From an uncultured Ruminiclostridium sp. (GTDB taxonomy: Bacteria; Bacillota; Clostridia; Oscillospirales; Ruminococcaceae): a DNA stretch of 32,433 nucleotides. The translations under genes and the position numbers were made by a program. The stretch lies in NCBI GenBank assembly GCA_910585505.1, contig CAJUFF010000014.1, positions 1 to 32,433 on the forward strand, in the 5' to 3' direction. Under the pieces are notes generated by a model that ran no database searches, had not been told where the DNA came from, and worked only from the letters and a program-made list of their open reading frames with translations. How positions within the stretch are numbered: position 1 is the first letter of the stretch; the number at the start of each line of letters is the position of its first letter. This document shows positions 15,437 to 22,585 of this stretch, in pieces.

Positions 15437-15479
15437 TACCAATCTTTAATCAAGTCTACAACTTGATTAAAGATTGGTA
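15437..15479. repeat. Palindromic repeat, family B, copy 1
   Basis: Perfect 19-bp arms TACCAATCTTTAATCAAGT and complement around a 5-base loop (CTACA). One arm recurs exactly at 18191-18209, and a variant palindrome lies at 24044-24088. The stretch 15480-15654 beyond it is AT-rich with only a 30-codon ORF at 15567 lacking a ribosome site, and no feature I can support. Confidence 0.75.
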
Positions 15480-15654
15480 TAACACTTGTTGTGTTTCTGT
15501 ATGCTTTTGTATAAGTGAAGATATGATTTGCAACCAGTATTGCACGATTAAGCGGCAATTTTAAAATGACAGATGAAAAAACGAGCGTAAAGCAGAAAAT
15601 AAAAGAGAATTCAAGAGAAAAACAGTTATATTTTAAAAAAATATTCAAAAACTA

Positions 15655-15683
15655 TTGACAAATCATTTACGGAAATGTATAAT
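15655..15683 (+). promoter_or_regulatory. Sigma-A promoter, probably for rplM-rpsI
   Basis: TTGACA (15655-15660), 17-bp spacer, TATAAT (15678-15683): a perfect consensus promoter on the + strand. The next gene is rplM, 500 bp away; the space is filled with repeats. It is the best candidate promoter for the ribosomal operon. Confidence 0.7.
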
Positions 15684-15734
15684 AACAACTGTTGCGCCGA
15701 TTATTCAAGCAATAATCAAAATTACACCAAAAGC

Positions 15735-15868
15735 ACTGTTTTTAAATCATTCCATACTTTTGCTTCAATCGCGGCTTTAACAAGCTGTCGGAATTGCGAG
15801 GTTCGGCGGAGAATATCTATCAGCGGTTATAGTATGATTTAAAAACGGTATTAATACTAACCCCTTTT
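15735..15868. repeat. Family C repeat element, interrupted by the MITE
   Basis: Inverted arms GTTTTTAAATCAT (15738-15750) and ATGATTTAAAAAC (15834-15846) enclose a segment with TTTAACAAGCTGTCGGAATT; the 22-bp block 15776-15797 recurs with one mismatch in inverse at 25397-25418. The right end ATACTAACCCCTTTT (15854-15868) matches the palindrome at 25292-25329. It runs directly into the 176-bp MITE. Confidence 0.55.
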
Positions 15869-16044
15869 AAGGCAACACCGCGAAAAGACCGCGCTGTGCG
15901 CTTTACCGTGCATACGCTTGCATCTTTTCCGTCATTTTTGCCCAAAACTCCTTGAAATACGCCAGTATTCCTGCGTCGTTTTTGGCAATCTAACGAAAAA
16001 GCTGACTGCGCGTCTGCACGACAATCTTTGTGCGATATCGCCTT
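15869..16044. repeat. MITE-like repeat, family A, full copy 2
   Basis: 176 bp, the same length as the copy at 6585-6760 and inverted relative to it. Ends AAGGCAACACCGCG and GCGATATCGCCTT, internal block CTCCTTGAAATACGCCAGTA, as complement of copy 1. The flanks TTTT and AAAA form the arms of a disrupted family C palindrome. No gene inside. Confidence 0.8.
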
Positions 16045-16071
16045 AAAACCGGCGGATTAGTGTTTTGGGTG

Positions 16072-16120
16072 CAACCCCTTTTTAAAGTATGGACTTTTTC
16101 CATAGTTTAAAAAGGGGTTG
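16072..16120. repeat. Family C-like palindrome upstream of rplM
   Basis: Perfect 15-bp arms CAACCCCTTTTTAAA/TTTAAAAAGGGGTTG with an inner stem TATGGA/TCCATA. In RNA this is a stable hairpin 65 nt before the rplM start. It resembles family C ends and could instead be part of a leader that controls rplM; sequence does not decide. Confidence 0.6.
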
Positions 16121-16185
16121 GTATAAAGCGGTATGTTTGAAAAAATCGGATATCACCCACAATAAAAAAACAGGAGGAAAAAACA

Positions 16186-16614
16186 ATGTCTACCTATATG
16201 CCCAATCCCCAGACAGTAGAACGCAAGTGGTATATTCTCGACGCGGCGGGAAAGCCCCTCGGACGTGTTGCCGCCCAGGCTGCCCTGATGCTCAGAGGCA
16301 AGCATAAGCCCACCTTCGCGCCTCACTGCGACTGCGGCGATCATGTGATAATTATCAACTGCGCCAAGGCAGTACTCACAGGCAAGAAACTCGAAAAGAA
16401 GTATTACAGATGGCACACCGGCTATATCGGCCATCTCAAGGAAGTACAGTACGGAAAACTGATGGAGTCCAACCCCGAAAAGGCCATGGAGCTTGCCGTT
16501 TACGGTATGCTTCCCAACAACACCATCGGCAGAAAGGCTATGACCAGACTTCGTCTTTACAAGGGTGCGGAGCATATCAACGCCGCTCAGAAGCCCGAAG
16601 AATTCAAATTTTAA
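16186..16614 (+). CDS. rplM: 50S ribosomal protein L13
   Basis: L13 (142 residues, normal length) is an early-assembling 50S protein on 23S rRNA. Seen: the RKWYILDAAGKPLGRVAAQAA start, LRGKHKPTFAPHCDCGDHVII, a lysine-rich KKLEKKYYRWHTGYIGHLK and MLPNNTIGRKAMTRLRLYKG. Ribosome site AGGAGG at 8 bp. It is followed 15 bp later by rpsI, the universal bacterial pair. The unusual feature is its leader: the best promoter is 500 bp upstream, with a MITE and hairpins between. Confidence 0.98.
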   Translation: MSTYMPNPQTVERKWYILDAAGKPLGRVAAQAALMLRGKHKPTFAPHCDCGDHVIIINCAKAVLTGKKLEKKYYRWHTGYIGHLKEVQYGKLMESNPEKAMELAVYGMLPNNTIGRKAMTRLRLYKGAEHINAAQKPEEFKF

Positions 16615-16629
16615 GGAGGGATAAACACT

Positions 16630-17028
16630 ATGTACGAATCTAAACCGTATTATTATGGAACCGGCAGAAGAAAACACTCCGTTGCAAGAGTGCGCGTTTA
16701 TCCCGGCTCCGGCAAAATTACCATAAATAACAGAGATATCGACGATTACTTTGGTCTCGATACTCTTAAGCTTATCGCCCGTCAGCCCCTTACCCTGACC
16801 GGCACTACCGAAAAATTTGACATCGTTTGCCTTGTTGCGGGCGGCGGCGTTACCGGACAGGCGGGCGCTATCCGCCACGGTCTTTCCAGAGCTCTTCTCC
16901 AGTACAGCGATGAGCTTCGCCCCGTTCTTAAGAAGGCGGGCTTCCTTACTCGCGACCCCAGAATGAAGGAAAGAAAGAAGTACGGCTTGAAGGCTGCGAG
17001 ACGTGCGCCTCAGTTCTCCAAGCGTTAA
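16630..17028 (+). CDS. rpsI: 30S ribosomal protein S9
   Basis: S9 (132 residues) has the standard YYGTGRRKHSVARVRVYPG start, GSGKITINNRDIDDYF, GGGVTGQAGAIRHGLSRALL and the basic tail ERKKYGLKAARRAPQFSKR that reaches the ribosomal P site. The GGAGGG ribosome site overlaps the end of rplM. A strong terminator follows at 17053-17091, closing the operon. Confidence 0.98.
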   Translation: MYESKPYYYGTGRRKHSVARVRVYPGSGKITINNRDIDDYFGLDTLKLIARQPLTLTGTTEKFDIVCLVAGGGVTGQAGAIRHGLSRALLQYSDELRPVLKKAGFLTRDPRMKERKKYGLKAARRAPQFSKR

Positions 17029-17052
17029 TGTAATCTTTGTATATATTTAAAT

Positions 17053-17091
17053 AGGGACGCCTTTTTATGCGCGTCCCTTATATTATTTTTT
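17053..17091 (+). terminator. Rho-independent terminator of rplM-rpsI
   Basis: Stem AGGGACGC (17053-17060) with GCGTCCCT (17071-17078), then a T-rich tract TATATTATTTTTT-like to 17091. It lies 24 bp past the rpsI stop. Confidence 0.85.
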
Positions 17092-17111
17092 AAAAAGTGA
17101 AGGTGAAGGTT

Positions 17112-18005
17112 ATGCCTTATATCAAGATTTCCGATAAAGATATATATTATGAAATCCACGGTAAAAACAACGACAATACCCTTGTATATTTTCATGGAGG
17201 ACCGGGTGCAAGCTGTCTTGATTTTGCTGCTCAGGCTAAGGAACTCAGCAGTAAATTAAAAGTTGTAATATTTGATCAGTACGGTGTGCTGCGTTCCGAG
17301 CGGATTATGGAAGATGAAGCTTACGGAATGGATATTCAGGTTAAAATGGTCGAAGAGATGCGTGAAAAGCTTTGTATTGATAAATGGAGCGTGTTAGGGC
17401 ATTCCTACGGCGGTATGCTTGCTTGCCTATATACGCATACATATCCATCAACTGTCAATAAACTGATTTTAGATTGTCCAAGTCTTGATTTTATTGATTC
17501 TTCAAAATCCGTAGCATATTATTTGAGCGATTACATTTCCAAATCGGGAAATAATGAAGCAAAAGCTTTGCTCCAAAAGATCAAAACTGCTGATTATAAT
17601 GATAAAACCGTATTCTTCGATCTAATGTCCTTGTTAGAGCACATCGAGGATATGCAGTTAAGAAGTTATCTGCACGGGATTACCTTTGAAAAATATGCGA
17701 AAAATGTCTATACAGAAGCGATTCCCGATGAGATGTGGGCAAAATCCGAAACTCACTTAATGAAACTGATTGATGAAGAAAAGATAATTGAAAATTTCCT
17801 GCCAATGCTGAAAAATATACGCATACCGTTGCTGCTGATAAATGGCCGTTATGATCCTGCCTGCAGTGAAAATCAGATCAGATATATTAAAGAAAATATA
17901 GAAAACGTAAGGCAAGTTCTGTTTGAAAACAGCGGTCACTTTCCAAGAATTGAAGAACCGGAAAAATATACGCAATGTGTGATTAATTTTTTGTTAAATC
18001 AATGA
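17112..18005 (+). CDS. Proline-iminopeptidase-like alpha/beta hydrolase
   Basis: A 297-residue hydrolase starting at the ATG at 17112 (MPYIKISDKDIYYEIHG), preceded by GAAGG repeats; a GTG at 17097 in frame is a less likely start. Motifs are HGGPGASC (oxyanion hole, proline-iminopeptidase type), FDQYGVLRSER where the family usually has DQRG.GRS, nucleophile elbow GHSYGG, acid in LLINGRYDPAC and NSGHFPRIEEPEKY for the histidine. Cytoplasmic. It may release N-terminal proline or hydrolyse esters. It lies between the ribosomal terminator and a repeat cluster, with no clear promoter, and is more AT-rich than neighbours, so transfer is possible. Confidence 0.8.
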   Translation: MPYIKISDKDIYYEIHGKNNDNTLVYFHGGPGASCLDFAAQAKELSSKLKVVIFDQYGVLRSERIMEDEAYGMDIQVKMVEEMREKLCIDKWSVLGHSYGGMLACLYTHTYPSTVNKLILDCPSLDFIDSSKSVAYYLSDYISKSGNNEAKALLQKIKTADYNDKTVFFDLMSLLEHIEDMQLRSYLHGITFEKYAKNVYTEAIPDEMWAKSETHLMKLIDEEKIIENFLPMLKNIRIPLLLINGRYDPACSENQIRYIKENIENVRQVLFENSGHFPRIEEPEKYTQCVINFLLNQ

Positions 18006-18021
18006 CTTTATATTGAAATTT

Positions 18022-18180
18022 GGGCTTGTTTGAAAATAGAGGAAATGACGTATTTTGGACCCAAAATGGTTACTTAAAGGAAAAAACGCAGTCAAACCGT
18101 CGTTTGACGAGGCTTTTTGACGCAGAAGATGACCATTTTGGGGGCGAAAAGACGGCGTTTCCGATTTTTCAAACAAGCCC
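18022..18180. repeat. Inverted-repeat element, family D (159 bp)
   Basis: Ends GGGCTTGTTTGAAAAT (18022-18037) and its complement ATTTTTCAAACAAGCCC (18164-18180). Inside, TTTTGGACCCAAAATGG near one end and CCATTTTGGGGGCGAAAA near the other form a second inverted layer. No gene. Only one copy in the window; MITE-like by structure. Confidence 0.6.
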
Positions 18181-18190
18181 TTGTATATCA

Positions 18191-18262
18191 TACCAATCTT
18201 TAATCAAGTTGTAGACTTAAGGCAATACCACACAATGATTGTGTGTGGATTGCGCCGCCGAG
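18191..18262. repeat. Half of a family B palindrome invaded by a truncated family A MITE
   Basis: 18191-18209 is identical to one 19-bp arm of the palindrome at 15437. After the loop TGTAG the second arm stops after four bases (ACTT), and at 18219 the MITE end AAGGCAATACCACACAATGA begins; similarity to copy 1 runs to about 18262 and fades towards 18280. This records insertion into the palindrome followed by loss of the far end. Confidence 0.65.
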
Positions 18263-18277
18263 TTCAAAATCCGTCGC

Positions 18278-18306
18278 TTGCTTTTTTGTATAGCGTATGC
18301 TAAAAT
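18278..18306 (+). promoter_or_regulatory. Promoter of the AraC-type gene
   Basis: TTGCTT (18278-18283), 17-bp spacer, TAAAAT (18301-18306). About 100 nt upstream of the chosen start at 18413. It sits at the decayed edge of the truncated MITE, so part of the -35 may be MITE-derived. Confidence 0.55.
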
Positions 18307-18412
18307 GAATTTTATACGGCAACAATCCGCAGGATTATATATTTTTTGCAACTTACATCAAGATTTTGACTGCCGGGTTATGATAGAATATGATTACGGG
18401 AGGAAAACAGCC

Positions 18413-19318
18413 TTGTACGAATGGAACGAAACGGTACAGAAAATGCTGGACTGGATAGAGAAAAATATAGGTGAAAACCCCACTCTTCTAAAAATGTCGG
18501 AACAGGTCGGGTACTCGCCTTATTACTGCTCGGTTAAATTCCACAAAACCTGCGGCATGACGATAAAGCGCTATATTTCGGGACGGAGGCTGGCTTTGGC
18601 GGCGCTGGAGCTGCGGGACACAAATGAACGTATAATAGATATTGCCATGAAATACGGATTCTCTTCTCAGGAGGCTCTGACGAGAGCCTTCGCGGCGGCT
18701 TTCGGCTGCGCACCGGCGGCATACAGAAGAAATCCCACGCCCGTTCCGCTTCCGATACGAAAGGTGGTTTTCTTTCCCGAACACTATAACAAGCTATATA
18801 AAGGAGGAATTAAAATGAACGACATTACCGAAGCCAGAGTAAGAACGGAGTTTATCCCAGCTCACCGGTACATCGGGATATGGGACAGCGTTGCCGAGGA
18901 CTACTGCGGCTTCTGGGAGCGCCACAGCTGCGACGAAATATGCGGCACCATCGACAGCATGAGCAACGTCAGCGATATTATAATAACCTGCCATACGGCA
19001 GGTTGGACGTTAAACGGCGACAAGCGTTGCTACTTCTACGGCCTGGGAGTACCTCACGATTACGACGGAGCCGTTCCCGACGGCTTTGAAATTCGCGATA
19101 TTCCCGCCGCTTATTATCTGGTTTTCTACCATCCGCCCTACGATTATCTTAAGGACAACGGAGAGGTTATGGGAAGGGTCGAAAGTCTGGCGTGGAATTA
19201 TGATATCAAGGATTTCGGCGGGGGAAAATACGTCTGGGACGAAAGCGCCCCATGTTACCAACGGCATTATCCGGAGGGGATAGGCTATGAGATTTTAAGA
19301 CCGATCAAATTAAAATAA
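18413..19318 (+). CDS. AraC-family regulator with GyrI-like effector domain
   Basis: A 301-residue regulator from the TTG at 18413, chosen because GGGAGG lies 9 bp before it and the protein then begins YEWNETVQKMLDWIEKNIGENP, the usual start of this subfamily; longer in-frame readings run into repeat DNA. Residues 5-110 are the two-helix-turn-helix AraC domain (LLKMSEQVGYSPYYCSVKFH; RIIDIAMKYGFSSQEALTRAF). Residues from about 135 are a GyrI-like effector domain (RVRTEFIPAHRYIGIWD..., PDGFEIRDIPAAYYLVFYHP, YQRHYPEGIGYEILRPIK). At the junction an AAGGAGG precedes an in-frame ATG at 18815. It probably senses a small hydrophobic compound. Followed by a terminator. Confidence 0.85.
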   Translation: MYEWNETVQKMLDWIEKNIGENPTLLKMSEQVGYSPYYCSVKFHKTCGMTIKRYISGRRLALAALELRDTNERIIDIAMKYGFSSQEALTRAFAAAFGCAPAAYRRNPTPVPLPIRKVVFFPEHYNKLYKGGIKMNDITEARVRTEFIPAHRYIGIWDSVAEDYCGFWERHSCDEICGTIDSMSNVSDIIITCHTAGWTLNGDKRCYFYGLGVPHDYDGAVPDGFEIRDIPAAYYLVFYHPPYDYLKDNGEVMGRVESLAWNYDIKDFGGGKYVWDESAPCYQRHYPEGIGYEILRPIKLK

Positions 19319-19338
19319 CCTTGCCATAAAACAATAAA

Positions 19339-19392
19339 ACGGCACACCCATGCGGAAATTAATCTCTCTCCGCATAGGCGTGCCGTAAAAAT
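19339..19392. terminator. Terminator after the AraC-type gene
   Basis: An 18-bp stem with two mismatches, ACGGCAC..ATGCGGA with TCCGCAT..GTGCCGT (19339-19356, 19369-19386), followed by AAAAATTATATT on the +. It could work both ways, ending the FkbH-like transcript as well. A family C-type half site, ATACCAATCCCTTTTAAAG, lies nearby at 19421-19439. Confidence 0.6.
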
Positions 19393-19487
19393 TATATTAT
19401 TGTACCCCCAACTAACTCTTATACCAATCCCTTTTAAAGCCGAAGGAACTCATCATATTTTTTATGAAAACAGCCTGTGCCGGTATT

Positions 19488-21269
19488 TCATATATCCTTA
19501 TCCCCGTTCACCCGAATATGAAAATTCCTGTTTTCATACCCTTCGGTTTTCAGCGTCCAGACAGTACTTCCGTCCTCGTCCTCGGAAATCCTTTCAAAAC
19601 CGAAATCCGCAAACAAGTCTTTAACCATCTTATTTTTCGCAGTGGGGTAATAGTATCCGCGAATCAGTTTTACGCCCCTCTTTGCCGCCTCTTCCACAAA
19701 AACGTCCAGCATGGCGTACTCCATATCCCTTTTAAGCACCCGACAGCTCATAAGCCACAGGTCAATGTCCAAAACCTCTCCGCTCCTGTGCCCGATAACA
19801 ACGCTCACTATGCCGTTGTCGCCGAACTTGTCCGTTAATCTTCCGCAGAGGCGGATAAAATCGGGGCTTTCATAAACCCGCTCCATTTCTGATTGAGTGT
19901 ATCTTTTGGTGGTGACGTTGAACTGATTGCTTTTATTTGTAAGCTGCGTAACTCTCGCCAGATTTATAGGTGAAAAATCCTCGATAACCGCTTGCATTTC
20001 AAGGCTGTCCAGATACTCGCCGTAATTTGCGAAAGAGGCCTGCATTTTCGCTCTTTCGGCGTTTTGCTTGTACATTTCGGTACGGCGCAGGTCGTCCTCC
20101 GAAAAATTTGTCACCTCAAAATACCCGCCCCCGTCCAGAACACGTATATAATTTTCAACACCGTCCAGAGGCGGAGCTTCCACGGGGAGAGAACCTTTCA
20201 CTATCTCCCTTTCGGCGGGATTGTCGTCCACAAAAACAATGCTTTCGGGGAGCAGGTCAAGCTCCTTCGCCGTCTGTTCTATATTTAAGCTTTTTGGCTC
20301 CCAGTTGGCTTTTATTAAAGTAAAATCCTCCGGTTTCAGAACCCCGTCGGGGTGATTAAGCCCCGCCAACGCGTTTTCCGGCTCGTTTTTGGAGCAGACG
20401 GTAAGCAGCACGCCGAGCTGCTTCTGCGCCTTTATATAGCTTTGAAATTCACAATAAGCCTGCCCCATGGGAACCTCCTGCCCAAGCGCCAGCTTTTCGG
20501 GTCCGTCGTCGCCGACAACGCCGCCCCACAGCGTATTGTCCAGATCAAGCGCCAAAACTTTTTTGTTCCTTCCGAGAAGGGAAGCGAAAATTTTCGACAG
20601 GCTGAAAGCAAATTCGGGAATCAAAGGCACAGCCACAGCGTATTTGTACATATTCCAGTACAGCGGATCCGACCATTTATCCAGACCCAGCCGTGCGCTG
20701 AGGTAATTGATATCGTGAATGAAAAAGTTATCGTGAGCGGCGGCGTAATCGTAAAAGCCCTGATTCAATCCCGATATAAAATTAACTCTTCCGTGATGAT
20801 CGGCACAGTCCTTATTGCCCAGAAGCCGCCAATAGGGAAGCTCCATATTGTTCTGTATTATCGGACAGCCTACGTCCTCTCTCAGCTTGTCCCACATCTG
20901 CGTAAAATGAAAAAGCTGCTTTTCCATAAGAGCGTCGGTTTCCGCCCTGTTCATGGACATATTGGGATATTCGGTTATATTGCGGTTTGAGGTATGAATA
21001 AACACAAATTCAGGCTTGAATTCCCTAAGCTCGGCTCCGAACATTGCGTCCTGCCAGTACTGATTGTATTCGCTCTGATAAAATTCGGGCTCTATCCCGT
21101 TCCAAAGGAGGAACAGCTCCGTCATATCCGCTATGGCGTTGGTGGTGGAGCCGCCCAGAACGGCTATTCTCTTTTTGATTCGCATGACGCCGTCGGACAA
21201 AAGCTTTTTCTTTATCGACTTTTGCTTTTTAATCAGCTCGGCACAGTCAAAAGGATAAAAATTCGGCAT
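19488..21269 (-). CDS. FkbH-like HAD-IIIC family protein
   Basis: A 593-residue FkbH-like enzyme starting at 21269 (MPNFYPFDCAEL), preceded by AAGGAAGG at 8 bp; an in-frame start at 21314 would lie inside a repeat. Residues 30-230 form an SGNH-like N-terminal region (RIAVLGGSTTNAIADMT). The HAD core follows with LALDLDNTLWGGVVGDDG (Asp242 and Asp244), SKNEPENA and VFVDDNPAERE. The C-terminal third is GNAT-like, including LWLMSCRVLKRDMEYAMLD. FkbH proteins load glyceryl units from bisphosphoglycerate onto carrier proteins, or act in surface acylation clusters. It follows two DHHW genes on the same strand. No acyl carrier protein gene is visible. Confidence 0.9.
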   Translation of the reverse strand: MPNFYPFDCAELIKKQKSIKKKLLSDGVMRIKKRIAVLGGSTTNAIADMTELFLLWNGIEPEFYQSEYNQYWQDAMFGAELREFKPEFVFIHTSNRNITEYPNMSMNRAETDALMEKQLFHFTQMWDKLREDVGCPIIQNNMELPYWRLLGNKDCADHHGRVNFISGLNQGFYDYAAAHDNFFIHDINYLSARLGLDKWSDPLYWNMYKYAVAVPLIPEFAFSLSKIFASLLGRNKKVLALDLDNTLWGGVVGDDGPEKLALGQEVPMGQAYCEFQSYIKAQKQLGVLLTVCSKNEPENALAGLNHPDGVLKPEDFTLIKANWEPKSLNIEQTAKELDLLPESIVFVDDNPAEREIVKGSLPVEAPPLDGVENYIRVLDGGGYFEVTNFSEDDLRRTEMYKQNAERAKMQASFANYGEYLDSLEMQAVIEDFSPINLARVTQLTNKSNQFNVTTKRYTQSEMERVYESPDFIRLCGRLTDKFGDNGIVSVVIGHRSGEVLDIDLWLMSCRVLKRDMEYAMLDVFVEEAAKRGVKLIRGYYYPTAKNKMVKDLFADFGFERISEDEDGSTVWTLKTEGYENRNFHIRVNGDKDI

Positions 21270-21298
21270 ATCAGCAGCCTTCCTTCTACAAAAAATAA

Positions 21299-21360
21299 AG
21301 GCAGCACCGCACAAAGATTGTCGTGCGGACTCGCAGCGCGGTCTTTGCGCGGTATTGCCT
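21299..21360 (-). repeat. Internally deleted family A MITE, terminator-like
   Basis: 62 bp containing both MITE ends (AGGCAGCACCGCACAAAGAT and GTCTTTGCGCGGTATTGCCT) with the middle lost. On the - strand the hairpin is followed by TTTATTTTTTG, giving an intrinsic-terminator shape between the DHHW gene (stop 21369) and the FkbH-like gene (start 21269). Confidence 0.6.
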
Positions 21361-21368
21361 AAAATAAG

Positions 21369-22571
21369 CTAAAACAGATTCTGAACATAAGAACAATTGG
21401 GGCCTGCCGGAGTAAACGTACATACGGCGAAAAGCAGATCGGTAGCCCCCACGCTCTCACAAAACTCCTTTGCGTTCAGGTCGAAATACCTCACGTCACA
21501 AACGTAAATGCTCTCAAAACAGGAGGTCAGAAAAGGCGCCAAAGCGTTTCCGTAGCTTTCCTTGAAAATAACCAGCGTCCTTCCGTTGTCACAGTCGGTT
21601 TTTATTTCCGCAATTCTGTCGTCACTGCCCAAAAAAGAACAATAATAAGCCCCTGCGTCGCGGGAAACAAACAGATCGCTTTCATAGCTATTCTTAAAAG
21701 AGGTATCGTAATAGGTAGTTTTAAGCGCCTTATCGTTGGGGGAGATATACAAAGTGAAGGTTTCGGGATCTCCGTACAGATTGGCACTTTTTGAATAGTT
21801 GTAAAGGGAACCCATATAGCCTTCCTTATCTACTTGGGTATATTGGGTCAGAGGAGCGAATTTATCCTTTACCTCCGCCGACAAAGCGAAAGCCTCCGCC
21901 GCGTAATATGCTCCCAAAGGCTGCCAATGATGATCGGTGCGGGTGTATATGGGTTCTTCGAGATGTGCGGACAAAGCGGAATAAGCGTCTGCGTTAGCCA
22001 CGTTTACCAGCTTTTCGGCAATATGGTCTATTTTATCTTTCTGGCTTGCGGTAAATCCGGTTACGTCTTCCGGAGTGTAAAATTCGGAGGAGGTGGGAAT
22101 CACCATGCTGTACACTCTTGTATCAGGCAAGGCTTCCGCCGCGCGGTTTACCGCTTTGGCATATTCTTCGCAAAGCTCAAACGTGCCCCAACAGCCCATC
22201 AGACCCATATAATGACCGTTTCTGCCTATAATTTTTATACCGCTTTCACCGTCCTCGCGGTAGGTATCGGGTACGTTTCCGGGGGACTCGGGAGGAACAG
22301 CTGTTATCGGAGCCGCAGTTGTTTCCGTAAGAGATGATGTAATTTCGGGCACGGCTTGAGAAACGGTTGTCATTATCTCCGTTTCTTTTTTGGGGACAGT
22401 TGAAGTAATATCGGAGTCGGACGGCGGCGTTTCATTCGGCGCTGTGCCGACAAGCCAAGCGGTAGGATTTGTTTCATCGGGAAATACCGGGTTTTCAGCC
22501 GAGGTACATGAGGTGGACAGCAATAACAGTGCGACCGTCCAAATAATGGAAATCAATTTTATTTTTTTCAT
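21369..22571 (-). CDS. DHHW-family lipoprotein
   Basis: A 400-residue lipoprotein from the ATG at 22571 (GAAGGTG upstream; an earlier in-frame ATG would overlap the preceding gene). Signal peptide MKKIKLISIIWTVALLLLSTSC with lipobox STSC, then a Thr/Pro/Glu-rich linker to about residue 110. The catalytic-type region contains YSMVIPTSSEFY, the hallmark DHHW at 213-216 in YTRTDHHWQPLGAYYAAEAF, GYMGSLYNYS and a late IFKESYGNALAPFLTSCF block. DHHW proteins resemble AlgJ/AlgX-type SGNH O-acetylation factors. It is a paralogue of the next gene upstream, 14 bp away, with the same block order, so it arose by duplication. Extracellular, membrane-anchored. Confidence 0.85.
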   Translation of the reverse strand: MKKIKLISIIWTVALLLLSTSCTSAENPVFPDETNPTAWLVGTAPNETPPSDSDITSTVPKKETEIMTTVSQAVPEITSSLTETTAAPITAVPPESPGNVPDTYREDGESGIKIIGRNGHYMGLMGCWGTFELCEEYAKAVNRAAEALPDTRVYSMVIPTSSEFYTPEDVTGFTASQKDKIDHIAEKLVNVANADAYSALSAHLEEPIYTRTDHHWQPLGAYYAAEAFALSAEVKDKFAPLTQYTQVDKEGYMGSLYNYSKSANLYGDPETFTLYISPNDKALKTTYYDTSFKNSYESDLFVSRDAGAYYCSFLGSDDRIAEIKTDCDNGRTLVIFKESYGNALAPFLTSCFESIYVCDVRYFDLNAKEFCESVGATDLLFAVCTFTPAGPNCSYVQNLF

Positions 22572-22585
22572 AAGAACACCTTCTT

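Noticed and set aside
15437..15479. Palindrome considered as a terminator or BlaI operator
   Set aside because: The same arm occurs at 18191 and a variant at 24044 in unrelated places, so it is a dispersed repeat; no T-tract.
15567..15659. 30-codon ORF rich in Lys and Glu upstream of the rplM promoter
   Set aside because: No ribosome site and overlaps the -35 region; not supportable as a gene.
15430..16130. CRISPR array or tandem repeat because of several repeated arms
   Set aside because: Repeats are inverted and nested rather than direct with uniform spacers, and no cas gene is present.
16153..16878. Open frame on the - strand across rplM-rpsI
   Set aside because: Shadow of two certain ribosomal protein genes.
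18239..18412. Longer N-terminus for the AraC-type regulator
   Set aside because: That stretch is repeat DNA and promoter; the family start and ribosome site point to 18413.
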